Of a stretch of DNA of 64,000 nucleotides, positions 24,501 to 38,678 are shown piece after piece. Origin of the DNA: Zonotrichia leucophrys gambelii. Its lineage: Eukaryota > Chordata > Aves > Passeriformes > Passerellidae. The notes under the pieces are model-generated. The model worked only from the letters and a program-made list of their open reading frames with translations. It searched no databases and had not been told where the DNA came from. The DNA is taken from positions 42,014,920-42,078,919 of the forward strand of contig NC_088170.1 of assembly GCF_028769735.1 (NCBI RefSeq). Direction: 5' to 3'. Positions within the stretch are counted from its first letter, which is position 1. Each line of letters begins with the position of its first letter. The position numbers and the translations under genes were made by a program.

Positions 24501-27500
24501 TGTGCCTGTCCCAGCAGGAAAAGGCCCATGGGGAACCTCTGGTGTCTCCAGGCTGTGGCTCCATCCCAAGGCTGGCACCAACCACATCACACTACTGTTC
24601 TAAATATGCATGGAGTCATGTGGGTTGGAATTTTTTTGCCATTAAAGCTTAATTATTGCACTTGAACCTCAGTTTTCACAGGCAGGATTTCACAGCAGGA
24701 AAACTCACAGAATGATGGAGAGTTCAGGCAGCAACTGAGGAAACGTGCATATCAGACCTGATAACAATGATGAGTTGTTAGCACAAGATGAGAAACCCAA
24801 AATTACCTGTGGGAAGTGTTTGTGAGAACAAAAGAAACTACATCTTAATACAGGCCATATTTTTACTCACTGTGTTTTTAGCATCAAGCCTTAAGGCATT
24901 TCCTCTCCCCCTCTAGGACTCCTTCCCATCAGGAGTCCCAGCACACTGTACCCTCAATTGTACTGAAACAAGGATCAGCACTAGTGAAAAAACAAAATAA
25001 CAGATTAGGAATAGCTAGTAGTAAAATGTAGTATAGTCACTTACTCATAACTGTGTCACAGTATGTAAACTATCATTATCTTACTAGCAAAGAAAGAAAA
25101 TAATGTTTTTAATGGCATTTTGAGGATCCATCTTCAAATATCATAGCAAATATTTAATTTTGCACAGGTCAAGAGTGAACTGTAGTGAAACACACAACTG
25201 TGTTCCTCAGCCTTAAAATTTTTGTTATACAATTTTACATACCACTAAATGCAAATACACTGTATCTGCTGTGGGATTCCTACATGAGGGAAAGGAGATC
25301 ATTATTCAAATTACAATAATTTTCCCAGTGTAAATATTGTGACAGAATAAGTTACTATTGCACCAACAAAAAAATCAGAAATTGTTCAAAATTAAATGCT
25401 GAAACATTAATTTAAAATAACGATGGAACTATTTCTGCCCCTAATTTTGCCTCTTTTCTTTTTGATCCCAATATTTCTAAAGCTGACACATCCACTGAGA
25501 CTCAAGCATCAGAGTATTTCACTTCCATTCCATGTGCCACAATTTCACCAAGAGAAGTTTAAACTGAACTTGTTTTCAAAAGCAGGCAGAGCAGAAGATG
25601 TGTAGCTTCACCCTATCCCTACCAAGACACTTCTTTTCAACAAACAGCGTATTTTCAATTGTATGGTGTTTCAAAGATTGAGCTGGGGAGGTAGGCTTGG
25701 GAGCTCTGAGACAGAAATATGCAAGAGGTGTTTAGGGGCAGAAACTTTCATGAAGTATCAGAAATATGAAGCAGAAATGTTCTTGAAAGTCATCTTTGAT
25801 AAATTATTTTGACATTTTATCTCCTTCAGAACCAAAGCTTGCTTCTGGAACACATCTTTGAAAGGCTTCTCCTCCAGAGCCTGAGTTGAGGTGATGCAGC
25901 AGAGGAGCCTGTGTACTGCCAGTCCATTTAATGAGATAATTACTCCCTGTTTGTGTAATAGTTATTAGCTAGCTGTATTTGCAGCACTCATTGCTCCCAC
26001 ATGGGCACGCTGTAGCAAGAGCAGGGCAAGAGCCACTCGGGCTCCTCTCTGCAGGGAAGAGGAGATGGATCTGATCACGGCCACAGTGGCTTCTGCTCCT
26101 GCTGTGCTGCCAGGAGGGTCAGGAGCAGCTGCAGTGGCAGCACCACCTCAATCACAGCCTCTCCTGGCCTTTGGGAGCGCTATGCCACAGGCACTGGGGG
26201 CTATTCCCCACAGCTTGGAGCTGATGTGCCCAGAGCTGCTGGCTGCAGCCTGTGGGCATGTGTGTACACCCTGAAGGGAGATACGGAGGGTTTATGGGCA
26301 GAACAAAGCTCTGTGGCCACCTAATCTGAGCTGCATTTTGCTCACCTCATTCCCTACACGGTATATACAGTACTAGTTTTCCAGTTATGCCATATCCTCT
26401 GATCCACGTGTGGTCACAGCACTGGCATAATTGGGAATCACTCCTTTTTTGAAAGTGTATGAGATGAGAATCCCCATGTCCTAGAGACACAGCCAAGGCT
26501 TTGATAATGACAAAATTTGCACAAGCATTTATTTCACCAAAGCCATAGCAATTGCATGAAAAGCTCTCTTATGTGCTTTCAGCTCTAGATTGGCTCTCAT
26601 ATTCCAAATTTTTAAGTCACCAAAAAGCGTGACAATTTACTTAGGGAGCTGAACACAGACCAGCTCCTCTTCCATGAGTTTGCTTGTCACTGAAATAGAG
26701 TTATCACTGGAATAAGAATATAGGATTTGATAGGACCCAAACCACTTCTTGAGCTATATACTACCTTGGATGGCACAGCTGCAACAGTCCAGCTCCTTTA
26801 TTTATCTTTATTCATGATTCCTTTTGTAATTTTTTTTCCCGTTTCTTGAGGCAAATTTAAAAAAAAAAAAAGTTGTAAGTAACTGTGAGAAAACTTGTAT
26901 AAAAGTAGATAATGCAAATATAAAGGAACTAGCAAATTGTAGTGCATTTATAAGAGGACTTGAAGGAAAAATTACTATTTAGCAGTGAGGACAGTCTCAA
27001 TTTTACAGTTCCAGTGGCAGAAGAGGAACTCCTTTCATGCATACGGAGGAGTCTTAGCACCCCTCTGAGTTATTTGTTTGATGTTCTCAGAGGGAAGAGT
27101 TACTCATCTCTTCCTGCAGTATCTCTTTGCCAAGTGTCTCAGTACCAAGCTGGCCAGCAACACTGTCTAGCTGCTCATCTGATCTGTAACCACAAGAGAA
27201 AGTGGTAGATAACAGGAGGTATAGCAGGCAAACACAGTGACTTAAAAGCTCAAGAGGCTGACTGAAGGTCATAGACCCTCCGGTTTCCATTTTGATGGCC
27301 CATGGTACCAACAGGAGAGTTGATGGGATGATATTCTATATATTTTCTTATTAATGAAACCATCACTGCCCTGACAGCGTCTTCTGTTGTCTGTTCCAGA
27401 GTAAGTGCTGAGGTTTGCAAGATTCATTGAGCTTTTCTCTGCAGAGCTGATCTTGCTGAACATGGCCTGAGACATGCCAGCACCTCAAAAACTCTGCTCA

Positions 27501-30500
27501 TGCTCTCCATGTTGCATCATTGCTGTGGACAGAGAACTTCTAACCTCTAGAGCTGTAAAATTCATAAAGTCTGAGTAGCCTGCCTGCTTCGGCCATCCCT
27601 TAGTGTGCTGAAAATCTAATTTTTAAATGCTACCTGAATGAAAGTAAGGAAAAATGAGCCAGTGCATGTAATGCAAATGCAAGTGAAGACTTCACCTTGT
27701 AACACTTCAATGTTTTGGAGCAATTTGCCATAGCTTATAAGACAAATCACTAGTTTAAAACAGTCCCTTGGAGGTAAAAGAGATGATCCCTTTCTCTCAG
27801 GAGTAATGATCAGGAGATAAACCTGAAGTCTGACCCTCAAACTACTAAACACCTATTCTAGTACCTGCTGTATACAACATCTGGCCTGAGTAGAAGCAGG
27901 ATTCATGTTCTCCCTCACACCTTGCAGCACAGCACTGCTGGTCACAGCACATCTGCCACCTGAGAAGTGCTGCTGGAGGGCTGTGCAGATTGGTTACAGC
28001 AGCGCAGTTCAAGCAGCACACTGCTTGAAAGAAAGCAAACAAAAAATCACTTTATCTACAAAGCCTCAGTGTACTGCAAAAGCAAGACCTAAACAAGATC
28101 TTGCTTAGCCTCAGCACATTGTTATGAATAAGTGTGTCTGTGACATGACAGGTCTTGGCAGCCACTGGCTCCCATTGAGGGCATTGAACTTACCAAAATC
28201 TACTAAAATCAAGCAGAACAAGCTACTAGGGACAGCCAATCACACAGTAGTTTTCTAAGATTTAAGTTTTCATAGGTGATGTAATCAAAATGTTCCTCCT
28301 CTCCACTGCTAAATGGAAGGCTCCTGAGACCATACAAGGGTCACCATCCAGCTGCTGTTCCCTGTAACTGCCTCAGCACACAGATACTCCTAGTCCAAAC
28401 CAGCTCCTGTCTAACCATCAAGGGGGACCTGCCACAGAGAGCCTGCTCCTACTCCTTGCTGCCTCATTTGGTGCCATCAGCTGCCAAGGCACACACCCTT
28501 CAGTCAGAGCATGCTAGCTGTCAGTAACACCTTCCAGCTCCACAGGAAATCATGCCAGCGTCCTCCTTGGTCCTGCACAGCCATCTTCTGTTCTTCCAAG
28601 AGACCTGCTCCTCAGGGATGACAGTGACACATGGCCTTGGTGCAGATGGCAGAGCTGCTACCCTGACAAGCTGCCAGATACTTCAGTGTTTTGTTTGCTA
28701 ATCTAACTTTTTACTTCATTTCCAACAGGGGAAAATGTCAGGCACTCTTGTTGCAGTCCTTTTGTTCTCATTTCTTGGCATACAATTCTATTGGATCTAT
28801 TTCAGGGTTAATGGACATTGGTCTAGGGCACTTTGTAGATGTTGGCAGGAATGTTTTTGTTCTCTTTCTTTGACTTATGATTCTGAAAAAGCATTGTGAA
28901 CATTCTCCATGATATCATAAGAATGCAAAGAATAACTCTCTTGCGTGTGAGAGAGCTCTTTTGTTTTGTTTAGTCAGATCTTCACTCCCAGACTCCAAAT
29001 TAATTTTCTGCTAAACTATTTGATAAAATATATTAAAAATTGACCTTATATAGTTAAACTAATAACAAAAAGCACCACAGCTAATAATTTTTTAACTCCT
29101 CCAGAATACTTGGGCAGAAAAGCTGGAATTTATGAGATGTGATATTCTTATGCTGTGCGCTGTGCAGAAGTTCATCTGAATGTTTCTTTCATTTAAGTAT
29201 TCTGTCAACAATATTCCTTATTATGAAGGTGCATCCTAAATGCAGATAAAACACCCCCAGAAGCCCTATAATACAAGATGTTTCTGAATAATGACTCTGG
29301 TGTTTAGGGCAGCCTCTACCCTGGATCAAATAAGGAACCTTCTCTGGAATCACAGAGCACATTGCTATTGCATTTCCAACTCAATATGCATGTTAATCAG
29401 AAGTAGCCCTTTCCCTCTCCCAGTCAACACAGATGCTATCTATCGTTTCATTTTGAAGAGTAAGTTTCACCAGACCATTAATGGCTGCTTGGTTCTTACT
29501 TCATCAAAGCCATTCCTCATTCAACAGAAAAGCAAACCTCACTTGGTCCGGTTTCAATGCGGTGACATTTCCTCACATTCCCTTAGTGACACCAGTAACT
29601 GACCAATTCAGCTCTCCCAGTGCTGAACTTTAACTTACATGGTTGTGCAACATGCAGCCAATCTTTTCATCAGTAAGCTCATCTCACACATCATGTGCCT
29701 TCCAAGCACCAACCCTGCAGACAGCAAAATGTGCCCTGATGCTTCCCCAGCACGATGTGTTACGGCTCCTTGGTCTGTCAGGGTCTGCTGCATAGCCCAG
29801 TGGAAAGGCTGTCAGTGTCTCCAATTTAACGGCAATGCAACCTTTCAAGGAAATGCATACATTTCTCTTGATCGTTGCCAGACATATTCTTCTCCAGAAA
29901 ACAAGCTCAGAGTCAATTGATGCCCCTTTTTGCCCCAGATTCCATTAATTTCTTATGCTATTAACATGAGACACACAAGTGAGTTCATAGGGCCTTAAAT
30001 TCTAGGTACATCTCCCATCTCTTCCACCCTGCAGCAGTCTCTTCTCCCAGGCTTCTAGGTTAGACATTCCCAGCTGCTGCCATGGTGTCTCAGCTTACTA
30101 GTGTGCATGAGAAGACATGAAGTTCTCAAATCCTTAATTTAGCTCAGCTTCATTATTACACAGGGCTGGAATCATTTGGCTGAGCAGGAGAGCTATGGCT
30201 CAAGAAACAGAATTTGCATCAAGTACCCATGAAATGCTTCCCTCTGCCTCAGGAGCTGATGAATCCAGCAGGCAGGCCAATTTGGCACAGAGATGGTAGT
30301 ACATCAGTAAGACAGCCCCACAAAGACAACAAAATGAAAATATGTGAGATATGGGTGGGGGATACACAAAACACTAGTTGTGGGGCTCAGGGGAGAGAGG
30401 AGTGGCAAGGTTAGTTGTTGGAAAGGAGATAAGAAGAAAATGGAAAGGAAACAAAAGAAGGAATGAGAAAGAAAAAGGCATGGTCAGAGATAAAGGATAG

Positions 30501-30531
30501 GAGAAAAAAAAGTAACTATAGAGACTTTCAA

Positions 30532-30546
30532 TTTTTTTTTTTTTTT
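30532..30546. repeat. T15 homopolymer after purine-rich tract
   Basis: 15 consecutive T preceded by about 100 bp of purine-rich (AG) sequence at 30420-30520 in RFX4 intron 1. Confidence 0.9.
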
Positions 30547-32396
30547 AATCAGGAGAAAAGAGGTCAGCTCCTAAAGGAATGAGGCTACAGTAAATATTTC
30601 TCATTAGAAACAGCATCCAATTGAGCAGACTGAAGGAACATGAGAAGACAGACCCAAGTGTGCACAGAATACATGACTCAGGTGTTAGGACATAATCACA
30701 GCAGTAGGAAAGAGACAATCCTTTGACTGAAAAAGAGTGTGAACTAAAATATAGAGAGGCTACATTGACTCAAATGGTGACCCCTTTTCCTCCCTTTATG
30801 AATATCTACTCCATATCTATCTGTTGCTCATTATTGTCAAAGGATGCTGCCATGACATCATTCACAACCATTTGGTGGGTAAATATGACACACCAGACAG
30901 AAACAAATGAATTCTGTTGCTCTCAGAATGAGCACAGAGAGTATGTGCCTACCAAAACTAGAAGAGAGGACATTAATAAATCATCATAACATCCCCCCAC
31001 AAAGATTGGTACCCCTCAGAACTAATTTCATGCTGTTAGCTTTACAGTCTAAATACGGTTGACAAAAAGTCTTTGCTAAGTCCCGATGTGCCTAGACTTA
31101 CAGATTTGTAAACCTTGTATGAATTTAATCCCTTCCAAACTATCTTCCCTTCCTTTACAAAGTACTATGAATGTAGACCAGAGCTTTTAAAACTAGGAGC
31201 CTGGCTCTTCTGAGAAGACTCTAGTCTCCTCTGAACAATATGCAAAGCAAACTCAGGGAGGGAGCATGAGAAAAAAGAGAAGTCTTCTTTCCTCCTTCTT
31301 TTTTTGCCCAAGACTCACCAAAACAAGAGTCTAGTATTGAATATTCAGCACTGAATACTAACTGCTCAATAGATGGTCTGTTTGCAGAGCTCAAAGTGGA
31401 AATGACCCAGCAAGGAGGAGAGGTGAACACACTGCTCCATCCATGTGATTAAACTGCTCTGTAAACGCAGTCCTCCCCACTTCTACCCACCTCATTACAA
31501 TGGAGGCCATTTGCTGCCCCTACCACAACTCATTTTTTAAAAATGTTTGCATTAGAGGGGCCCCTGCACCAGTATTGTCCCCATGACTCTACATTTAGGA
31601 TAGGAATGTGAGTCCCAGCTCGGGAAAACCTGCGCTAGCCAGGCAGTCCAACCAGCAGGATATGCTGCTGCCACTGCTTGGGAAAAAGGAAGCACTGGCG
31701 TAGTTCACAGAGGAGCAGAGCAGGGAACAGTCCCTGCTTTCAGCCTGCACAGGGAATGGGGTGAACACCACTGGGCAGCTGCCTTGTTCTGCCATGGACC
31801 TTGGAAGTGTCTTCAGTTCTCCTCCTCTGAGTTAAGACATTTTGCTGCCATACAGTGAGCACCCAGGAGGCCAAGCTGTGACAGAGGCTGGTGTGCAAAC
31901 ACAACACACCATTTAGCAAATGTGTCATTTGCACTATGCCTCTCATAGGGCCAAATTTCCCTTGATAACAAAAACATAGTTGATTCTAACCTTGACCCCA
32001 AGAGGCCCAAAAGAAGCAGCCTTTTACTTACACAAAGAGCATGTTTCAGACCTGTCCTGCCAGGAATTCCTGCTCCAGTTCTTTCATCACGTTGTTCCCA
32101 GTGGGACCTCTGTCTCACGTGCAGCACTGGGCACAGCTCCTTTCCTGGTGGCCCTGAGGTGCCAAGCTTGTTAGCCAGCAAATCTCTATCCTGCTGCTGA
32201 GCCTGGTCTGGCAGAGAGAGAGCTGGAGCTGAAGGGCTGTGCTGAGGCGTAGGTGATTCCCTGCACCACCATGTCAGCCTGTGGATGCAGGAACACCCAC
32301 TGCAGGAGCAGGCATCTTTCATCACAGAGCAGTACAGGTCTGCCATGCCCTGACACACCGCACCAGGACTCCACTTTTATATTGCTCTGCTCCGTT

Positions 32397-32412
32397 TTTT
32401 TTTTTTTTTTTT
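32397..32412. repeat. T16 homopolymer
   Basis: 16 consecutive T about 220 bp left of the LTR-like element at 32635. It might mark the poly(A) end of a minus-strand retroelement, but no family was recognised. Confidence 0.9.
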
Positions 32413-32634
32413 AATGGTGTCTATCAGGCCACTGTCACCTTAAGGACCAGCCAAGAATTTCTGTTTCCCCTTTTGCTTAAGCTTTTTAAGGAGTAAAGGA
32501 GCAGGAAGGATTTTACCTTCCTCTGAGCATCAGGGATAGCAACAGCCAGGAGTAAGGTACCTAAAGGCACTAAGCACTCATTTGCTTAATTAGGACATTC
32601 TGCCATAGGCTCGTGTTTAAACTGAATGTCAGAT

Positions 32635-33089
32635 TGTTGTAGTGTGTTGTACAGTCCTGTTTTAGACTTCCGGGTCCCGGGTCCCTTCCCAGGTGTGCCT
32701 ATACGCCTCTCCCTTCCCCCTTGCCCCCATGCTGAGTGAGTCCTATCAATCAGGCTTAACATTCCAGGAAAGGCGTCTTGTGGTTGGTCGAGTTCAAAGG
32801 ATGCCCCTCAGGCCCAGAGGTCATTTGCCTGTCTAGGTGTCGCTCGTCCCTTGAGACCCCGCCCCTCCCACCTGGTTGGTGGCTCACCTGTCCCCTCCCC
32901 TCCCCTCCCCCTGAGCTTAAAAGGTGAAGCAGACCATGTGCTCTCCATTCTGTTGGAGCTGTCCCTAAGATTCAGACCTCTGTGTCACCATGGAATAAAC
33001 CTCTGGATATTAAACCCTCCAGCAGAATCCCTCCTTTGTCCTCACCTTCGCCTGAAGCCTTCTTCTTAAGGTAAACGGAGTCCCTAACA
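32635..33089 (+). mobile_element. Solo-LTR-like element with promoter and poly(A) signal
   Basis: Organised like a retroviral LTR: starts TGTTG, has GC-rich U3 with CCCGCCCC boxes, and a TATA-like CTTAAAAGG near 32917. It then has a 70-nt R-like segment, AATAAA near 32994, and a T- and C-rich U5 ending CCCTAACA. The TGTT/AACA ends are inverted. It differs from the AT-rich intron around it. The family is not named with certainty, a clean target duplication was not seen, and the exact left end (32635, 32643 or 32645) is unclear. Confidence 0.6.
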
Positions 33090-36000
33090 AGCCTGGACTT
33101 GTTTAGTGCCCAGCTGAAACCATCAGCAAGCTAAAGGTGTCTCTAGGGTGAAGCACCACAGCTGCTCCCTTTGGCCCAGCAGCGAGGGTCAGACTGGCCC
33201 AGACACAATCTAACTGGTAATATTGGGATTCATATTCCAATATCAGATGAGGGTGGGAACCACGCAAGTCAGGTTGTTGAGGATTTTTTCCCCTTTGAAG
33301 GGTAAGGTTTTGACTACTTTCTACAACCATCCATGAATTTTATTCAACAAATGGTCTGTTTCAGCGAGATCCTAAAATACTAGGAAAACATACAGCCTTT
33401 CCTGCTTGGGCTCTGAAACAGCCCCTGGTTTTTTGCAGTAGATTGCACCTTTGTCATACGGTGCTGAAGTGTCCTTAGTAGTAAAAAGGATGTTCTGTGA
33501 GGTCTTTTGAATCAGGTGTGCATTGCTGTCACCATGGGGGAGCTGGCTCTGAAACACAGGTGATTCCACCCAGCACCAGATGACCAGTCATGAGACCCCA
33601 TTAACCAACTGGGCTCTCCCTCCGTATTTCCCTTCCTCAGCTGTAGCTGAGGTAGTTCAAACACTCCTGAAATAGTTTAGCAGTTAAAAGGGTTCTAGAA
33701 GGGAGAAAAAAAAAGAGTGTATTAATGGTTTTAACATTATATTTAGTGGTACTTCTACTTTTTGCTTTTTTCACTATTTTTAAATTTCCTTTGTCACTAC
33801 ATTTCTGGTATTTTATTGCTTTACAAGTATAGCAGAAGCTAGATCTCAACATACAGACCTCTACAAGAACAGAAAGCTCCTTTTTTTTTCCTTTGTTGAT
33901 CTGTAGATCTCATTTGCAAACTTATATTTTTTTATAAGACATTTTTCATTTAATGAATTTTACTTGCTTTAATATGAACATCTCTAAGTCTTGCCCCAAG
34001 TAGCCAAACCAGCTGATGAAACAGGACTGATAGTATAATTCTAAGGAGTGGAAGTTTAAAAAAAGAGGAAAGAGAAGGTGAATGACAACGAGTATTTCTA
34101 CATACAGTATTCTTTAATTGAAAAAAAAGAAAAGGCGGTAATTTCTAACACTTGAAACTTGGAGTCCTTTCTTCCAGGCAAACATCAGTTTTTTTCTAGA
34201 TACAATCTCATCAAGGAAATGAAAGCCCCTAGAGAAGAGGATTTTGTGGTTTTAATTGTTTCAGTCTCTGCCATGGGGTTCATGAGCACCCAAAGCTCCA
34301 GCACAAAGTCTGTCAGTGATGATCGCAGCATCAGACTGTGACTACAGCCAGTCTAGAGAACAGATGAAATCCCAGCATTTGTCCCCAGCCTACTACTCTG
34401 AAATGAATGCCTCTAATTCCCAGGGCTGTAAATTTCAGGGAATCAGTCATTCAGAGAATATTCTGGCTGTCTGAAATATACTGTTTTCTCTTACGATAAT
34501 ATTTTGGTATCCTGCACAAAAATGCTCAGCATAAGCTGCTAATTAATTGTGAACATATCATTCACAGCTTTGAATCAGCTCCTTGGTTTCTGTAAGAATT
34601 TCCATCTCAGAGAAATTAAGTTCAATTACCAACAAAAGAAAACTAAGTGCTTAACTGTAGCTGAAGTGAAGGAAACAAGACAGCACTGAGCCCCGCATTT
34701 CACATTTCAGACTTGAGGCAAATTAAGCTGCAAATGAGCTTTTTCCTATTGGGTGCAGTGAGAACCAAGGCTCTGTTTAACCCTCACCACTTTTTCCTGA
34801 TTTCAAATTGATCATAAAGGGAAGAATGGTCAAAAGCATTTAATTCAACATGTGTTTATATGCAGACAGCTCTTGGAGTAAGCAAGAAAGACTCTGATGC
34901 TGACTTTACGCACTATCTCTAACACCGGCTAGTATTTCATAGCTAATAAACTACTCTTGCTGCAAATCTCCTGAGAGAAAAACAAATGTAAATTAAGACA
35001 GGCCAGTACCACTAATTATGCATGTAAAGTAGCTACAATTAAGTTATTACACATTTCCAGCTGTGGGGAGGGATCATTAAATGCTAACCCTGGGCATCTG
35101 CCCTCCCTCAGGCGCACACATGGACTTCAACAGGTGTTTCCCTTGCAGAGCCACTGCAGCATCAGGACCCTTGTCTAACAGCAAATTGTATTAACTTTAA
35201 AAGTTCCCAGAAAGTCCCTGGCACATATATACAATTCTACAGGATCCTAAAGAGGTGAGTAAGCATGCCAGTGGTCCAGATATCCTAAAAAACCTGCACA
35301 GGCCTCAACTGGCTTCATCATCACCACATACTCTTCCTTCCTACACTTGTTATCCATAGGATCACTCAGCCATGGAATAGCCTTTACACTATCCATCTTC
35401 CTCACCTCAACCAAATCCCCTCAGCTGCCAGGATGCTGGGCTCCAGCAGGGTGGGATCATACCGGGTATTCATTTTCAGACACAATGAAACAAACAGAAA
35501 ATCCAGCACAGACGCAGGGAAACAGACAAGAGCGTGAACTCAAGAAATTCACAAACCTCAGCATTCACAGAATTTTGAGTTAATTATTTGTACTCCAATG
35601 TCATCAAGTATCCCCAAAGGACTGACCTTATATTTGTATTAGTTACATGACAGCCCACCACTGCTCTCAAGGCATTGCTATGATCAATCAAGCCCTAGCT
35701 GTATATAGGCCACCTCTTCATAAGTCTTGATCTGAAGAGGTGCTAAAATTTCATCACCAAGCAGATTTCAGTGATCCCACAGTTTGAATCTTTAGTTTGC
35801 TATACCAAAATTCTATGTTTGGAAATAGTATTCCAGAGGATGCACTTCTTTATGACCATCCTAACTTGCAAACCAGCTCAAAATTAAGCTAGCAAAATGC
35901 AAAGGTGTTTACATTCAGAGACACTGCAGATTTTACAACTATGCTAACCTTCTTCCTTGCCTGCACACTCAATGCGTTGCCAGCTGAAAATCAGCCTTCT

Positions 36001-37650
36001 TTTCTAGAGGCAAGCAAGTCAACAACCCTGATGGAAGCAGATACTCTTCTGATAACTTTCCGTGGGACAGCTGTAGCAGCATCACAAGTATCTTAGCACA
36101 AAATGGTCTCTTCTACATTTGAGAAGGTCTTTACTCAATATATGTTCACTATAGTAAGGGTGCACCTGAAATAGACCGGTTGAGGCTGCAGCTTTCTTTA
36201 CAGTACACTGTCAGAATCCAGAGCATCTTTTGTAATGAGTATTACACTCAAAATCTTGAGGACTGTAAACCATAAACTCCAACTTAAATAAATGAAAGTT
36301 TCCTAGAGTTCTATAGCTATTCTTACGCAAAACCTTGGTTTAGTTCTTTTTATTTCCATCCTTTCAAAGGTCTTTACTGCAGGTAAATATTACAGAGCAG
36401 TGAAAAATATCACAATTGCCTCTCCCTAAGAATTTTAGTATTAATTCATTAGCAGACAAGTAAATCATAAAATCATTCTTTTCTCTGAGTCAGACTTAAA
36501 AGATGAACTTCTTAGGTCAAGGTAATTTTCATCACATTTCAAAACCTCTAAAAAATCCCTACAGATTTTACAAAGTTATTAAAACCCCCTCAGAAATGAA
36601 GACCTGATCCAGAGACAGGACCTGGGTTTAGATCCTTGTTCTGCTGCCGCTGCTGAAGGCAGAGGGAGATGACAGGAATTGGGCCCTGCTGTGCAAACAT
36701 TGCCCACACAAACTCTGCAGCTCACAGAAAAGAAAACACTTTTTAAAACAAAAAACATTGTTTTTTGTTTCCCTGCTCCATTTCTTTAGTTTGCAAAATC
36801 TTGTAAGATACAAAATCACATATGACAAATACTCAGGTTCAACTATATAACAGACCAGTGGTATTTCTTCTGCATCTCCATATGGTATCAAATTTAGGAT
36901 TCAAAAGAATCATTGGATCATCCTAACTTCTCAGCAGGTTAGAACCTTTATAAACACAAAATCTAAAACATAAAGAACGGATTTTTTCCTTATTGAAATA
37001 AAAAAGTATGAAAAAAGTATGAAAAAAAGGAAAGTAAAGGAAAAAAGCCAATAGCAAGCTTCCTCTTTATTGTGTTGCAATAAGCAAAGCAAACATTTTT
37101 CAGAAGCAAAATCAATCATTTGTTTGGATTAAACAAATCAGGACCGAGGATCACGCACTTTAGCATCATACATGCATTCTGAAACGTCACAGCTCCATTC
37201 CCAACTAGCATTCAAGTATTTAGTATCAATACTGGTGATTTCATTGATTGAACCAGGATATGAAAGCCATTAATTCTCTTCAATCAATGCTTAATATACT
37301 AGATCCATTTTAAATGGCAAGCTTGTAGCAAAGGTCACCCACCACAGCTGCAACACCTGTCTATGTTGATAAGAAGATACACTGAAATCTGGCCACTGCC
37401 ACAAAGTTTTCAACGCAGGCAGTCCAAGCAGCTTTTCGTGGTTCAAGCAAACTGCTTTAAGGGCCTAATCCCGGCGTCCTTGACAGCGCTGAAAGGCTTT
37501 CTGCTCATTTTAATGGGCTTTGGATCAGTTCCTAAGTCCCAGCTTCAAGTCCCAAGGATCTCATCCATCTAGTGCCTGAAAGCCAGCGGAGGTTTTGCCT
37601 GGCTCCAACGCAGGAATAAGCCGGCCTATTTACTGAGCTGTGCAGCAAAG

Positions 37651-38540
37651 TTACTCTTCAAGAAGGCGCCTCCTTGGGCTCCGGCTCCCTGAGCGGCGCG
37701 GCGGGACCTTCCCGGGGGTGCCGGGGCAGGAGTTCGGCATCCCCCGGGAGATCCAGGGCGCCCCGCGTCCCGCACGCTCCGAGCGGGCGGCATCCCCCGC
37801 CGGGCCGGCTCCTGCGGCGGGGCCGGGACTGTGCCCGCCGGCAGCGCCCCGCACCCATCTTGCCCATGTCACTAGGGGGGGCTGCGGCTGAGGAGAGCCG
37901 CTGTGAGCGCCCGGGATCGCCGCAAAGCTTCCCCCGCCCGCTCCGGCCGCCCCTCGGGGAGCCCCGGGCGCCGGCCTGGAGCGCCCAGCCCGCCGCCGCC
38001 CTCTTGCCAGCCCCGGCTCCTCCGGGCTGAGACGGGTGCGGTGCCGCTGTCCCAAGGCAGCTGGCGGGCACGGAGCTGTCGGGTTCCGGCGGGGCTGCGA
38101 GGTGAGGGCAGGGCCGAGCGCAGGGCAAGCCCCAAAAGCCGGATACATCCCACGGAACGACCCCCTTAGTGCCCCACAGCGAAGGGGAGTCCGGCGGCGG
38201 CTCGACGGCTCCTGGCCCGGCTCGGAGCTTGAGAAACTACACCCGGGGACGGGCGCCGACTGACGGGGTTAATGGCGGCGGAAAAACCGTGCGATGAAAC
38301 ATATAACAGACCCATAGACAAGGGCGTGTGGCCCTACTGTGTGGGCCGCAGGAGGGCCCCGAGGGCAGCTCCTCGCCGTGCCCCGCCGCGCCTGGGCTGG
38401 GCCGTCGGGGCCGGGCGCTGCTGCAGGGACGCTGCCGCTGTCCCGCCGCACACCTGGGGCTGGGGGCTCTCCGGGAGCCCAGGCGGCCAGAAAGCCCTTT
38501 GGCCTTGGTGACAGCCCCCACGGGTCACTCTACAGATTAG
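37651..38540. promoter_or_regulatory. CpG island in RFX4 intron 1
   Basis: A CG-dense block 2.3-3.2 kb downstream of exon 1. It is separated from the exon 1 island by about 500 bp of AT-rich DNA that includes a T21 run. It may be part of one broad CpG domain, typical of Polycomb-regulated developmental genes, or the promoter of an alternative or antisense transcript. No coding exon could be recognised in it. Confidence 0.7.
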
Positions 38541-38657
38541 AGGAACGGGAACGAAACTCTTTGGAAGCACACGGCACTGTTGGGATAGGTGAAGGAATCA
38601 AGCTGCTCCTTGCCTTAAAATTAGAATCGCGGGTGGTTTGTTGTTTTGTTGTTTTTG

Positions 38658-38678
38658 TTTTTTTTTTTTTTTTTTTTT
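38658..38678. repeat. T21 homopolymer
   Basis: 21 consecutive T after a GTTTT-rich lead-in, in the AT-rich gap between the two intron 1 CpG islands. Confidence 0.95.

Noticed and set aside
36600..36700. Possible second MIR-like fragment
   Set aside because: Only a short stretch (ACCTGGGTTTAGATCC) fits and the rest does not follow the consensus.
38272..38511. Plus-strand frame starting ATGGCGGCGG, 79 codons
   Set aside because: The start looks gene-like, but the peptide soon becomes GC-driven low complexity and no splice structure or family supports it. It could be part of a non-coding transcript.
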